DNA of 10,058 nucleotides from Oscillospiraceae bacterium (GCA_900765125.1 CAAFQL010000295.1:1-10058); one strand, 5' to 3'. Counted from the stretch's first letter, positions 1-8,564 are shown. Notes: a model not told the origin generated them from the sequence alone. Translations and numbers: made by a program.

Positions 1-3000
1 GCATAGGGAAAGACCTAATGATATGGAAATTCTCTGGAAATCACTGTGCAATAAATCTGATGCTCCTTTAGAAGAAGTGATTCTTGAACTTCACTCATTC
101 TTCGGCTCAATACCATTTCCCAGTTTATGGATTAAAAATGCACTTTCTCAGTATAAAAAAACTGTAAAACAAAACATCTACTATCTTCGTCTGCTCGAAA
201 GTCTGCGCCGTGAAGCTGTATCAATAAGAAAGCTCTGTGACCGTGCGGTATATTCAGCAGCTTATATATACGACGTAAACAATAACGTTCTTGATTGGGT
301 AACTAAGGATTACAATGCAGCTGCAATGCTTTGCAGTCTGCTTGGCGACTTAAACCCGGATGCAGACCGCATAAATGAATATGCAATATCCGCTATGGAA
401 CTTCACGCAGGGCATACCTATCCGAGAATGCGTAAAAATGACGTTCTTGATTCAATTAAATTTGATGAAGTGCGTAATCTCAGACAACAATACGATGAGC
501 GATTCAAAAATCTTCTGAAAAAAATAACGTCCATGCTTCCATATTTTGCAAGCGATATGGAAGAACATATAAAAATACTTCCTCTTCTCTGTGAACTGGA
601 AAAGGATATGTCAGATGTTCTTAATAAGATGAAAACTGAAAGAAATGCTCTCAGCTTTGACGATGCTGAAAGGCTGGCTTTGGATATATTATCCGAAACA
701 AACGAAAACGGAAGTATACGACCATCTGAAACAGCAAGAGAAATGTCTGAATACTATGAACTTATTATGATAGACGAATGTCAGGACTCAAACAACAGGC
801 AGGATTATATATTCAAGCTTATATCAAAGAACAGTTTTGACGAAAAAACAGGTAAACTAATATATGGTGATAATGTATTCATGGTAGGTGACGTAAAGCA
901 GTGCATATATCAGTTCAGAAATGCAAATCCCCAGAATTTCAGCAGTGCAGCCAAGGATGCCGTTCCATATGATGAAACTTCCGATGCTCCGTTGAAGCTC
1001 ATAAGACTCAGCAAGAATTTTAGAAGCAGCAGTCAGGTAATAGATTTTGTAAATTTCCTGTTCTCCGGTATAATGACAGAAAACTGCGGTGAAGTGTCCT
1101 ATACCGAAGAAGAATGGCTTTATATGGGTGCTGAGCGTTACAATGATCTTTCCTTAGAACATCAGGCAACAGAGGTAATAATTCTCCCTGAAAATGAAGA
1201 TATGACAGAAGATGTTTCCGCTGAATATACAGCTGCAACAATAAGTAAAATGCTTAATGAAGGATATCCTGTTCTTGAAAAAGATGGCAGCATTCGCCCG
1301 TGCAGATATGATGATTTCTGCATTCTTCTCAGAAATAAAGAACCTGCAAAGCTATATACAAAAGCACTCGAAAAACTTTGTATTCCTGCAAGAGGCATAG
1401 AAGAAACAGGATATCTGAGATCAAAAGAAATAAGCCTTATACTTAATCTTCTGCGTGTAGTTGACAATCCGCTTCTTGAAACACCTTTGGCTGCGGTAAT
1501 GCTTTCGCCAATGTTTTCATTTACCGCAAATGATGTGGCAAAGGTTCGTCTTGAAAACAAAAAACTACATCTTTACGCATCTATGTGCGTAATGCTCGAA
1601 AAGAACAGTGAAAACGAAGAACTTCTACAGAAGTGCAGAAATCTCTATAATGCATTAAATCAGCTTCGTACAGACAGCGCACTCTATTCATTAGAGGAAC
1701 TTATTCGCAGAATATATGAGACTACAGATTTTATGTCGGTAATGCAGCTTTATCAGGATGGTGACAGAAAGAGAGCTAATTTACAGCTGCTTCTTATGTA
1801 TGTACATTCCTACGAAGAAAACTCTCACGGCGGAGTATCAGGGTTTCTTAGATATGTTGACAATATGCTGGAGAATGGAAAAGATTTTGCACAGGCAAGT
1901 GCCGCTGACGGCTCAGACCTTGCAGTTTCCGTAAAGACGATGCATGGTTCAAAAGGTCTTGAGTTTCCATTTGTGTTTATATGCAGAACTGACACGGAGT
2001 TTTCAAGTCTTGACAATAAAAAGAAACTTATCTGTACTGATTCTGGAATGGCTGGTATGCGGCTTCAAGATCCCGATACCTTAGAAAAATATCAGTCTCT
2101 TCCTCATATGATAATACAAGACGAAAAAGGAAAACAACAGCGCAGCGAGGAAATGCGTCTTTTGTATGTTGCTCTTACAAGAGCAAGACAGAAGCTGTTT
2201 ATTCCTATGAAATATGGTGAAAATGAAAAGAAAAAGATTTCTGCATACGCAGAGTTTTTGAAAGATGCAGATTATATCCCACAGCTCCTTGCAGCAGGAG
2301 CCAATTCTATGTCAGATTGGATGTGGATGAGTCTTATGCATCGCTGTGACGAAGATTTTATTAAGTTTGTTCCGGAAGCAACTTATATCGGAAGCAAAAA
2401 TAGAGGATTCTCCAAACTTAAAATAAACTATACAAATGAATACATTGCCTGTCCTGTACCGGAGCAAACAGAAGATCCCCTGTGTCCTGCAAATGTAGAA
2501 ACACTTCGCAGTGTGCGGAAACATATTGATTTTGAATATAATTCCGAAGAAATATCAATGATATCTCTTATGAGTGTATCTGCTGTTTCAAAGGCAAATA
2601 CCCCTGACACTCTTACTCTAAAAAGGCCACGCTGTATACGTGAAGAAAAAAAGTCACTTACAGGCGCAGAACACGGCACAGCAGTGCATTCATTTTTTCA
2701 ATATGCTGTGTTTTCACGAGCTGAACATGACGCTGTGGACGAATTAAAAAGGCTATGGACATCAGGCTTTATTACTGAAGAGCAGATGAAAACAGTGCGT
2801 CCTGCGGAGATCGAACCTTTCTTTAAAAGCAGTCTATATAAACGCATAAAGAAATCACCTCGGCTATACCGTGAAAAGAAGTTTCTCATTCGTGTATCTG
2901 ATCTTGATATTCCGGAAAATATATCTTCAGAGGATCTACAGCTTCTTACTGCATACAGAAATTCAAGCAGTATGATGAAGGGTATCATCGACCTTGCATT

Positions 3001-3193
3001 TTCCGAAAACGAAGGCTTTGTTCTTGTAGATTACAAAACTGACAAAGTTGTAAGCGAAGAGGAACTTATAGCAAAATACAGGCTACAGCTTTACATTTAT
3101 AGTCTGGCACTCAGGCAAATTACAGGAAAAGAAATAAAAGAATGCCTTATTTACTCTACTCATTTTGGCAGAGAAATAAAGGTTGAATTCTAA
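1..3193 (+). CDS. addA: ATP-dependent helicase/nuclease subunit A (AddA/RexA), 5'-truncated by the window edge
   Basis: AddA pairs with AddB to process DNA double-strand ends for recombination, the Firmicutes counterpart of RecBCD. The frame is open to the window start (first whole codon at 2), so the ATG at 23 is internal. Numbering from that Met, 1056 residues are visible. Typical AddA is about 1200 aa, so the N-terminus with the Walker A loop is missing here. UvrD-type helicase motifs appear in order: IDECQD (250-255), VGDVKQCIYQFR (288-299), LSKNFRSS (329-336), VKTMHGSKGLEF (637-648) and LLYVALTRAR (713-722). The C-terminal RecB-family nuclease follows, with GTAVH (His889), GIID (Asp990) and VDYKTD (Asp1003, Lys1005), so the nuclease site looks intact. 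addB would be expected just upstream. rsmA follows after 15 bp. The identification is firm; only the start is unseen. Confidence 0.96.
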   Translation, partial: HRERPNDMEILWKSLCNKSDAPLEEVILELHSFFGSIPFPSLWIKNALSQYKKTVKQNIYYLRLLESLRREAVSIRKLCDRAVYSAAYIYDVNNNVLDWVTKDYNAAAMLCSLLGDLNPDADRINEYAISAMELHAGHTYPRMRKNDVLDSIKFDEVRNLRQQYDERFKNLLKKITSMLPYFASDMEEHIKILPLLCELEKDMSDVLNKMKTERNALSFDDAERLALDILSETNENGSIRPSETAREMSEYYELIMIDECQDSNNRQDYIFKLISKNSFDEKTGKLIYGDNVFMVGDVKQCIYQFRNANPQNFSSAAKDAVPYDETSDAPLKLIRLSKNFRSSSQVIDFVNFLFSGIMTENCGEVSYTEEEWLYMGAERYNDLSLEHQATEVIILPENEDMTEDVSAEYTAATISKMLNEGYPVLEKDGSIRPCRYDDFCILLRNKEPAKLYTKALEKLCIPARGIEETGYLRSKEISLILNLLRVVDNPLLETPLAAVMLSPMFSFTANDVAKVRLENKKLHLYASMCVMLEKNSENEELLQKCRNLYNALNQLRTDSALYSLEELIRRIYETTDFMSVMQLYQDGDRKRANLQLLLMYVHSYEENSHGGVSGFLRYVDNMLENGKDFAQASAADGSDLAVSVKTMHGSKGLEFPFVFICRTDTEFSSLDNKKKLICTDSGMAGMRLQDPDTLEKYQSLPHMIIQDEKGKQQRSEEMRLLYVALTRARQKLFIPMKYGENEKKKISAYAEFLKDADYIPQLLAAGANSMSDWMWMSLMHRCDEDFIKFVPEATYIGSKNRGFSKLKINYTNEYIACPVPEQTEDPLCPANVETLRSVRKHIDFEYNSEEISMISLMSVSAVSKANTPDTLTLKRPRCIREEKKSLTGAEHGTAVHSFFQYAVFSRAEHDAVDELKRLWTSGFITEEQMKTVRPAEIEPFFKSSLYKRIKKSPRLYREKKFLIRVSDLDIPENISSEDLQLLTAYRNSSSMMKGIIDLAFSENEGFVLVDYKTDKVVSEEELIAKYRLQLYIYSLALRQITGKEIKECLIYSTHFGREIKVEF

Positions 3194-3208
3194 AAAGGGA
3201 GACATTGT

Positions 3209-4060
3209 ATGGAAAATCTTACAAATATAAATGTGGTTAGAGAAATCATGGAACGACATAACTTTCATTTTTCAAAAAAGCTGGGACAGAACTTTTTAAT
3301 AAATCCATCAGTTTGTCCAAGGATAGCCGAAATGGGCAATGCCGCTCCGGGTTATGGTGTACTTGAAATAGGAACAGGTGTTGGAGTGCTTACGCACGAG
3401 CTTGCAAAACGTGCTGAAAAGGTCTGTGCAGTTGAAGTAGATGAAAGGCTGTTGCCTATACTTGAAGAAACAGTCGGAGAACATAAAAATCTTCATATCA
3501 TTCATAATGATATTCTGGAATGTGATCTTAGTGAACTTCTGTTGCAGGAATTTGATGGTCTCAACGTTGCTGTATGTGCAAATCTTCCGTATTATATCAC
3601 GACACCCATACTAATGTATCTTCTTGAAAGCGGTGCAAATATTGATACTATAACTGTAATGGTGCAGAAAGAAGTTGCAGATAAGCTTGAAGCTCGTGTT
3701 GGTACAAGAGATGCCGGAGCTATCACTGTAGCGGTAAATTTTTACGGTACAGTAGAAAAGCTATTCTCAGTATCACGAGGAAGCTTCATGCCTGCTCCTA
3801 ATGTTGATTCCGCTGTTATACAGATACGTGTAGGATCACAGTGGCGTGAAAAGGTAAATAACCCTAAGCATTTTTTCAAAATGGTAAGAGCAGGATTTCA
3901 ACAGAGAAGAAAGACTCTTGTAAATTCTCTTTCCGGAATAATGGGGTATAATAAGACAGAACTTGCAGAAACACTAAGAAGTCTCAACATATCTGAAACA
4001 GTACGAATAGAAGCGCTTTCCATGGAAAATCTATGTGATCTCAGTAACAGCCTGTCTTGA
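3209..4060 (+). CDS. rsmA: 16S rRNA (adenine1518-N6/adenine1519-N6)-dimethyltransferase RsmA/KsgA
   Basis: This cytoplasmic SAM-dependent enzyme dimethylates two adjacent adenines in the helix 45 loop of 16S rRNA late in small-subunit assembly. At 283 aa it is full length. Family landmarks are the N-terminal KKLGQNFL (23-30), the SAM-binding loop EIGTGVGVLT (53-62), the acidic residue after strand 2 in VEVD (75-78), ND at 100-101, and the catalytic motif NLPY (125-128). The SAM loop has GTGVG where many homologues have GPGxG, which is a mild variant. The ATG is preceded by AAGGGAG (3195-3201) at 7 bp. The 15-bp gap to addA suggests one transcript. Its stop codon lies inside the -35 box of the pyr promoter. 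Confidence 0.97.
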   Translation: MENLTNINVVREIMERHNFHFSKKLGQNFLINPSVCPRIAEMGNAAPGYGVLEIGTGVGVLTHELAKRAEKVCAVEVDERLLPILEETVGEHKNLHIIHNDILECDLSELLLQEFDGLNVAVCANLPYYITTPILMYLLESGANIDTITVMVQKEVADKLEARVGTRDAGAITVAVNFYGTVEKLFSVSRGSFMPAPNVDSAVIQIRVGSQWREKVNNPKHFFKMVRAGFQQRRKTLVNSLSGIMGYNKTELAETLRSLNISETVRIEALSMENLCDLSNSLS

Positions 4061-4085
4061 CTTAATAGGATATATATGGTAAAAT
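4057..4085 (+). promoter_or_regulatory. Sigma-A promoter for the pyr operon
   Basis: The -35 box TTGACT (4057-4062) is separated by exactly 17 bp from the -10 box TAAAAT (4080-4085), with an extended -10 TG at 4077-4078. Transcription would start near 4092, giving a leader of about 45 nt before pyrC. That is too short for a PyrR-type attenuator with antiterminator and terminator hairpins, and I see no such hairpins. The -35 box overlaps the rsmA stop codon. No intrinsic terminator is visible between rsmA and pyrC, so read-through from addA-rsmA may add to expression. The promoter is predicted from sequence only. Confidence 0.75.
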
Positions 4086-4137
4086 AAAAGTATGTGAAGC
4101 GAATGTTTTATTAAAAAATATAAGGAGGATTTCTTTT

Positions 4138-5421
4138 ATGAGCTCTGTACTTTTGAAAAATATTACTGCTGCCGACAGCAGCGGATGTTATGAATGCAGT
4201 ATCCTCATTGACAACGGTATTATAACTTCTCTTACAGGTGAATACGCTGATACTGTCTATGACTGCACCGGACTTACTGCTATGCCTGGTCTTTTTGATA
4301 TGCACGTTCATCTCAGAGATCCGGGATTTACCCAGAAAGAGGACATTCTTACAGGTTGTGCTGCTGCCCTTGCAGGCGGTGTTACAGGTGTGGCTGCAAT
4401 GCCTAATACGAATCCTGTAACTGATAATGTGGAAACTGTCCGCTATATCATAGATAAGGCAGCAGGTACTGGAGTTAAGGTCTATCCAGTAGGTTCTATT
4501 ACTAAGGGGCTTAAAGGACAAGAACTTTGCGACTTTGATTCATTGAAAGCAGCAGGCATATGTGCTGTTTCTGACGATGGCAGACCTGTACAGAATGCAG
4601 AGATGATGCGTGAAGCGCTTATCCTTGGAGCAGAAAAGAATATTCCGGTAATTTCTCATTGTGAAGATCTTTCTATCATAAACGGCGGTATAATCAATAA
4701 GGGAAAAATCTCAGAAAAGCTCTGTGTTCAGGGAATGGACAGAGCGTCCGAGGACTATATAACTGCAAGAGAAATGATACTGGCTCATAGTGCGGATGTA
4801 CCGATCCATATTGCTCACGTATCTACAAAAGGTTCTGTTGCAATGATACGATTTGCCAAGTCTATGGGCGTTAAGGTGACCTGTGAGACCTGCCCTCACT
4901 ATTTTCTTATGACAGAGGATAAAGTCTCTTCTATGGATGCAGACTATCGTATGAATCCTCCTCTTCGTACAGAAGATGATAGACTTGCCATTCTTGAAGG
5001 TGTACTTGACGGTACTATTGACTGTATTGTTACAGACCATGCACCTCACACTCCCGATGACAAGTCAGATTTCTACCTTGCTCCAAACGGAGTTATTGGT
5101 ATGGAAACATCTCTGGCAGCCACTCTTACACTTTATCATAACGGCAAGCTTACACTTTCTGATATTGTAAAGCTAATGTCAGAAAAGCCAAGAGAGATCC
5201 TATCATTGCCAAAGGTAAAAATAGCTGTCGGTGAAAAGGCTGATATATGTGTGCTTGATTCAAATTATAAGTGGACAGTAAATCCAGAAAAGCTTCATTC
5301 CAAAGCAAGAAACGCCGTATTCAAAGGAATGGAACTTACAGGAAAAAATATTATGACAATAGCAGATGGAGAGATCCGCTATAAGGATGCAGACTATGAT
5401 TTTATCAAAATAAGTAAATGA
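4138..5421 (+). CDS. pyrC: Dihydroorotase (class I PyrC)
   Basis: This zinc amidohydrolase interconverts carbamoyl-aspartate and dihydroorotate, the third step of de novo UMP synthesis. At 427 aa it has the usual length of the class I (long) form. Metal and substrate residues are visible: HVHLRDPG (His56, His58, Arg60, Asp61), VSDDG (144-148, the position of the bridging aspartate in class I enzymes), SHCED (His174), IAHVS (His227) and TDHAPH (Asp300, His301, His304). The short N-terminal beta segment and the C-terminal return strands typical of amidohydrolases are present. A strong AAGGAGG (4122-4128) sits 9 bp before the ATG. It is the first gene of the pyr operon; pyrF follows after 30 bp. 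Confidence 0.97.
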   Translation: MSSVLLKNITAADSSGCYECSILIDNGIITSLTGEYADTVYDCTGLTAMPGLFDMHVHLRDPGFTQKEDILTGCAAALAGGVTGVAAMPNTNPVTDNVETVRYIIDKAAGTGVKVYPVGSITKGLKGQELCDFDSLKAAGICAVSDDGRPVQNAEMMREALILGAEKNIPVISHCEDLSIINGGIINKGKISEKLCVQGMDRASEDYITAREMILAHSADVPIHIAHVSTKGSVAMIRFAKSMGVKVTCETCPHYFLMTEDKVSSMDADYRMNPPLRTEDDRLAILEGVLDGTIDCIVTDHAPHTPDDKSDFYLAPNGVIGMETSLAATLTLYHNGKLTLSDIVKLMSEKPREILSLPKVKIAVGEKADICVLDSNYKWTVNPEKLHSKARNAVFKGMELTGKNIMTIADGEIRYKDADYDFIKISK

Positions 5422-5451
5422 ATTATAAAATAACATAAAGGAGAAAATACT

Positions 5452-6378
5452 ATGTCATTTGACAGACTTATAAAGAAGATTATCGAAACAAAAAATCCAT
5501 CCGTTGCAGGTCTTGACCCAAGACTTGAATATGTTCCTGAGTATATTACAAAGGCAGCATTTGAAAAGCACGGAGTTACTCTGAAAGCGGCAGCAGAAGC
5601 TATCTTTACATTCAATAAGGCTCTTATTGACGAGCTTTGCGACATCGTTCCTGCAATAAAGCCACAGGCTGCTTATTATGAAATGTACGGCTGGGAAGGT
5701 GTCAGAGTTCTCACTGAAACTATCAGCTATGCTCATTCCAAGGGTATGTACGTTATGACAGACGGCAAGAGAAATGATATTGGTGCAACTATGGAAGCAT
5801 ATGCAACCGCACATCTGGGCATAGTAGAAGTAGGGGATAAAACATTTGAACCTTTTGGTGCAGACGCACTTACAGTAAACGGTTATCTTGGTACAGACGG
5901 CATAGCTCCACTTCTGAAAATATGCAAAGCACAGGACAAGGGGATATTTGTTCTGGCAAAGACATCTAATCCATCCAGCGGAGAACTTCAGGATAAGTGC
6001 ATAGATGGTACTCCGATTTATGCTGCTATGGGTGATATGTGCGAAAAGTGGGGAGAAGATACAATAGGTGAGTACGGCTATTCCGCAGTGGGTGCAGTTG
6101 TAGGCGCAACATATCCTGAACAGCTTACCGAACTTAGAAAAAGACTTCCGCACACTATGTTTTTGGTTCCGGGATACGGCGCACAAGGCGGCGGCGCTGA
6201 AGGTCTTAGAGGTGCATTTGATGAAAACGGACTGGGCGCAATTGTAAACTCCTCACGAGCTATAATGTGCGCTTACAAGAAGGAAGGCTGCCATGAAACT
6301 GATTTTGCAAAGGCAGCACGCAGAGAAGCAGTCAGAATGAGAGAAGATATCGTAAGAGTTACAGGACTTTCAAAATAA
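5452..6378 (+). CDS. pyrF: Orotidine-5'-phosphate decarboxylase, class 2 (PyrF)
   Basis: PyrF decarboxylates OMP to UMP, the last step of the pathway. The 308-aa length and the motif set match the longer class 2 (PyrF type 2) group rather than the roughly 230-aa E. coli-like form. The TIM-barrel active site is visible as AGLDPR (19-24), AIKPQ (68-72) and TDGKRNDIG (103-111), which holds the D-K-x-x-D catalytic array (Asp104, Lys106, Asp109). The phosphate-binding loops are VPGYGAQGGG (239-248) and NSSRAI (266-271). AAAGGAGA (5437-5444) lies 7 bp before the ATG. It is co-directional with pyrC (30 bp) and pyrK (20 bp), so almost certainly one transcript. Confidence 0.96.
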   Translation: MSFDRLIKKIIETKNPSVAGLDPRLEYVPEYITKAAFEKHGVTLKAAAEAIFTFNKALIDELCDIVPAIKPQAAYYEMYGWEGVRVLTETISYAHSKGMYVMTDGKRNDIGATMEAYATAHLGIVEVGDKTFEPFGADALTVNGYLGTDGIAPLLKICKAQDKGIFVLAKTSNPSSGELQDKCIDGTPIYAAMGDMCEKWGEDTIGEYGYSAVGAVVGATYPEQLTELRKRLPHTMFLVPGYGAQGGGAEGLRGAFDENGLGAIVNSSRAIMCAYKKEGCHETDFAKAARREAVRMREDIVRVTGLSK

Positions 6379-6398
6379 AGTTCAAAGAGGAAATCAAT

Positions 6399-7169
6399 AT
6401 GAAATATACAAAATCATTATATCCAATAGTAAAAAAAGAGATTTTAGGAAAGAATCTCTTCAGAATAGACATTTTGTGTCCTGATATTGCAGATACAGCA
6501 CAGCCGGGACAGTTTGTGCATATTCTTCCGGACGGAATGACACTGAGAAGACCCATTTCTATTTGCAATATAGATAAGGAAAGCGGTGTGCTTACCATTG
6601 TCTTTGAGGTAAAGCAGGAAGGTACAGAGCGTATTGCCAATAAAAATAAGGGAGAAAATCTTGATGTTCTCGGTCCTTTAGGACACGGATTCACTCTGAA
6701 ACCTAATGCTGAAAAGGTTGTGCTTATCGGAGGAGGTATAGGAAATCCGCCAATGCTTACCCTTGCAAAATACTACGGCTCAAAAGCAACTGTTATTTCC
6801 GGTTTCAGAAGCGCTGAATGTGTTATTTTACAGGGCGAATTCAAAAATACAGGAGCAAAAACCATTCTCTGTACAGATAATGGTACAGCAGGCAGAAAAG
6901 CTCTTGTTACAGAGCCTTTAAAAGAACTAATTGCAAATGGAAATATTGATGCAGTTTATGCCTGCGGTCCATCCTTGATGCTTAAATTTGTTGCAGCTAT
7001 TGCAGATGAAGCAGGTATATTCTGTGAAGTGTCACTGGAAGAAAGAATGGGCTGCGGAATTGGTGCTTGTCTTGTATGTGCTTGTAAGCTCAAAAAGGAA
7101 GGAAAGGACGTTATGGGTCATGTCTGCAAGGACGGTCCTGTGTTCTCATCTAAGGAGGTTCAGTGGTAA
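6399..7169 (+). CDS. pyrK: Dihydroorotate dehydrogenase electron-transfer subunit (PyrK)
   Basis: PyrK binds FAD and a [2Fe-2S] cluster and passes electrons from the FMN-containing PyrD to NAD+, forming the class 1B heterotetrameric enzyme. The protein has 256 aa. The FAD-binding motif RPIS is at 51-54, the nucleotide-binding GGGIGNPP at 111-118, and the cluster ligands are Cys219, Cys224, Cys227 and Cys243 in the pattern C-x4-C-x2-C-x15-C. Cys229 is an extra cysteine close to the cluster. AGAGGA (6385-6390) precedes the ATG. The TAA stop shares its last A with the preferred pyrD start, so the two partner subunits are probably translationally coupled, as fits a fixed-ratio complex. Confidence 0.96.
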   Translation: MKYTKSLYPIVKKEILGKNLFRIDILCPDIADTAQPGQFVHILPDGMTLRRPISICNIDKESGVLTIVFEVKQEGTERIANKNKGENLDVLGPLGHGFTLKPNAEKVVLIGGGIGNPPMLTLAKYYGSKATVISGFRSAECVILQGEFKNTGAKTILCTDNGTAGRKALVTEPLKELIANGNIDAVYACGPSLMLKFVAAIADEAGIFCEVSLEERMGCGIGACLVCACKLKKEGKDVMGHVCKDGPVFSSKEVQW

Positions 7170-8080
7170 TGGCAAATTTATCTGTTAATGTGGCAGGAGT
7201 GGATTTTAAGAATCCTATCATTCCTGCATCAGGAGTATTCGGATACGGTAGGGAATATGAGAAGCTTTTCCCGCTGTCAAAGCTGGGAGGCATTGCAACA
7301 AAGGGAACTACTATTACAGAACGTCTCGGAAATCCTGCACCCAGAATCGCTGAATGTCCTTCCGGTATGATAAACTCAGTAGGATTGCAAAACCCCGGAA
7401 TAGATGCTTTTATAAGCAGAGAACTTCCTAACCTTTTAACTAAGGATACAGTTATACTTGCCAATATTGCAGGATCTACAATTGATGAATGTGCTTATAT
7501 TGCAGAAAAGCTTGATTCTACAGATGTTCACATGATAGAGCTTAATATTTCTTGTCCAAACGTAAAAAAAGGCGGTGCAGCATTCGGAGTTCACTGCGAT
7601 TCGGCAGAAGCTATTACAGCAGCAGTCAGAAAAGCTACTAAAAAACCGCTTATAGTTAAACTTTCTCCTAATGTTACAGATATAACTGAAATTGCCAAAG
7701 CTGTTGAATCAGCAGGTGCAGACAGCGTTTCTCTTATAAATACTCTTTTAGGTATGCGTATTGATATAAATACAGGCAGACCAATTCTCAGAAATAATGT
7801 TGGTGGTATGTCAGGTCCAGCTGTATTTCCACTGGCTGTTCGTATGGTATGGCAGGTGGCAAATAATGTATCTATTCCTGTAATAGGAATAGGCGGTATT
7901 GATTCAGGAAAAGCTGCAATTGAAATGATGATGGCTGGAGCTAAAGCTGTACAGGTTGGCGGTGCAATATTCACAGACCCATATGCGCCGGTTCGTATTA
8001 TTGATGAGATGAACGAATGGCTTGACGAAAAAGGCATTGCTGATATAAATGAAATTATCGGCTCTGTTAAGCCATGGTAA
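7169..8080 (+). CDS. pyrD: Dihydroorotate dehydrogenase, class 1B catalytic subunit (PyrD)
   Basis: This FMN TIM-barrel enzyme oxidises dihydroorotate to orotate. Working with PyrK it uses NAD+, which suits an anaerobe because no quinone is needed. From the ATG at 7169 it is 303 aa. Motifs are NPIIPASG (15-22), NSVGLQNPG (69-77), NISCPN (126-131) with Cys129 as the class 1 catalytic base, and the FMN phosphate site GIGGIDSG (240-247). A GTG at 7163 would add two residues but lies only 4 bp from AAGGAGG (7152-7158). The ATG is 10 bp away and gives the typical start MANLSVN, so I prefer it. ruvX follows after 33 bp. Confidence 0.95.
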   Translation: MANLSVNVAGVDFKNPIIPASGVFGYGREYEKLFPLSKLGGIATKGTTITERLGNPAPRIAECPSGMINSVGLQNPGIDAFISRELPNLLTKDTVILANIAGSTIDECAYIAEKLDSTDVHMIELNISCPNVKKGGAAFGVHCDSAEAITAAVRKATKKPLIVKLSPNVTDITEIAKAVESAGADSVSLINTLLGMRIDINTGRPILRNNVGGMSGPAVFPLAVRMVWQVANNVSIPVIGIGGIDSGKAAIEMMMAGAKAVQVGGAIFTDPYAPVRIIDEMNEWLDEKGIADINEIIGSVKPW

Positions 8081-8113
8081 GAAAACTAAGGCTTATAAAG
8101 GAATGTAAGTATA

Positions 8114-8539
8114 ATGATTATAATGGCTGTAGATTTCGGCGATTCCAGAACAGGACTTGCTGTTTGTGACAAAAGCGAATTTCTTGCATCTCCTGCCGGA
8201 GTTGTTGCAGAGAAAGATTTTAATATATGTATGGAAAAAGTTGCATCAGAAGCAAAGGCACACGGTGCTGAACTTTTAGTTGTAGGTTATCCTAAGAATA
8301 TGAATAATACCATAGGTGAACGTGCTGAGAAATGCAGCCAATTTGCCGAGGGACTTAAGGAAATGACAGGGCTTCCTGTTGAGCTTTGGGACGAAAGATG
8401 CACTACAGTTTCTGCTCATCAATATCTCAACGTTACAAACACAAGAGGTAAGAAAAGAAAAGCCGTAGTAGATGCAGTAGCAGCAACTATTATTCTTGAA
8501 AGCTATATGGGATACAGAAAAAATAATGCACAGCACTGA
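8114..8539 (+). CDS. ruvX: RuvX/YqgF-family nuclease (putative pre-16S rRNA processing / Holliday junction resolvase)
   Basis: This is an RNase H-fold protein. The family was named for predicted Holliday-junction resolution, and E. coli YqgF is linked to maturation of the 16S rRNA 5' end. The 141-aa length matches the family. Motifs are VDFGDSRTG (6-14, Asp7), VGYPKNM (57-63), WDERCTT (92-98) and VVDAVAAT (118-125, Asp120), so the expected acidic residues are kept. The ATG at 8114 is 11 bp after AAAGGA (8097-8102). An ATG at 8123 is possible, but it lies 20 bp from that site. Its position 33 bp behind pyrD with no visible promoter suggests it ends the pyr transcript. Its last codons lie inside a hairpin. 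Confidence 0.93.
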   Translation: MIIMAVDFGDSRTGLAVCDKSEFLASPAGVVAEKDFNICMEKVASEAKAHGAELLVVGYPKNMNNTIGERAEKCSQFAEGLKEMTGLPVELWDERCTTVSAHQYLNVTNTRGKKRKAVVDAVAATIILESYMGYRKNNAQH

Positions 8540-8553
8540 TCGTGTGCTGTGCA
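8527..8553 (-). terminator. Rho-independent terminator of the minus-strand small gene, overlapping the ruvX stop
   Basis: A perfect inverted repeat TGCACAGCAC (8527-8536) and GTGCTGTGCA (8544-8553) has a 7-nt loop. Read on the minus strand, the stem is followed at once by a U-rich tract (complement of 8518-8526, six consecutive T residues within it), the classical form of an intrinsic terminator. On the plus strand the stem is followed by a mixed sequence without a T run, so termination of ruvX there would be weaker. The ruvX stop codon (8537-8539) lies in the loop. Confidence 0.8.
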
Positions 8554-8564
8554 GATAATCTATA

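Noticed and set aside
1162..1560. A 132-codon minus-strand open frame inside addA
   Set aside because: It is antisense to the AddA helicase region, with no ribosome site and no protein-like motif order.
4086..4121. A terminator or PyrR attenuator in the rsmA-pyrC junction
   Set aside because: Only AT-rich runs (TTTTATTAAAAAA) are present. No GC-containing stem or PyrR-binding-loop pattern is visible.
5455..6186. A 243-codon minus-strand open frame opposite pyrF
   Set aside because: It is antisense to the well-supported pyrF frame, its product is a Cys/Phe/Ser-rich string with no recognisable motifs, and no ribosome binding site precedes it. It reflects codon bias on the other strand.
7591..8037. 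A 148-codon minus-strand open frame opposite pyrD
   Set aside because: The plus-strand pyrD motifs run through the whole interval. The minus product is low-complexity Ile/Ser/Pro-rich and matches nothing.
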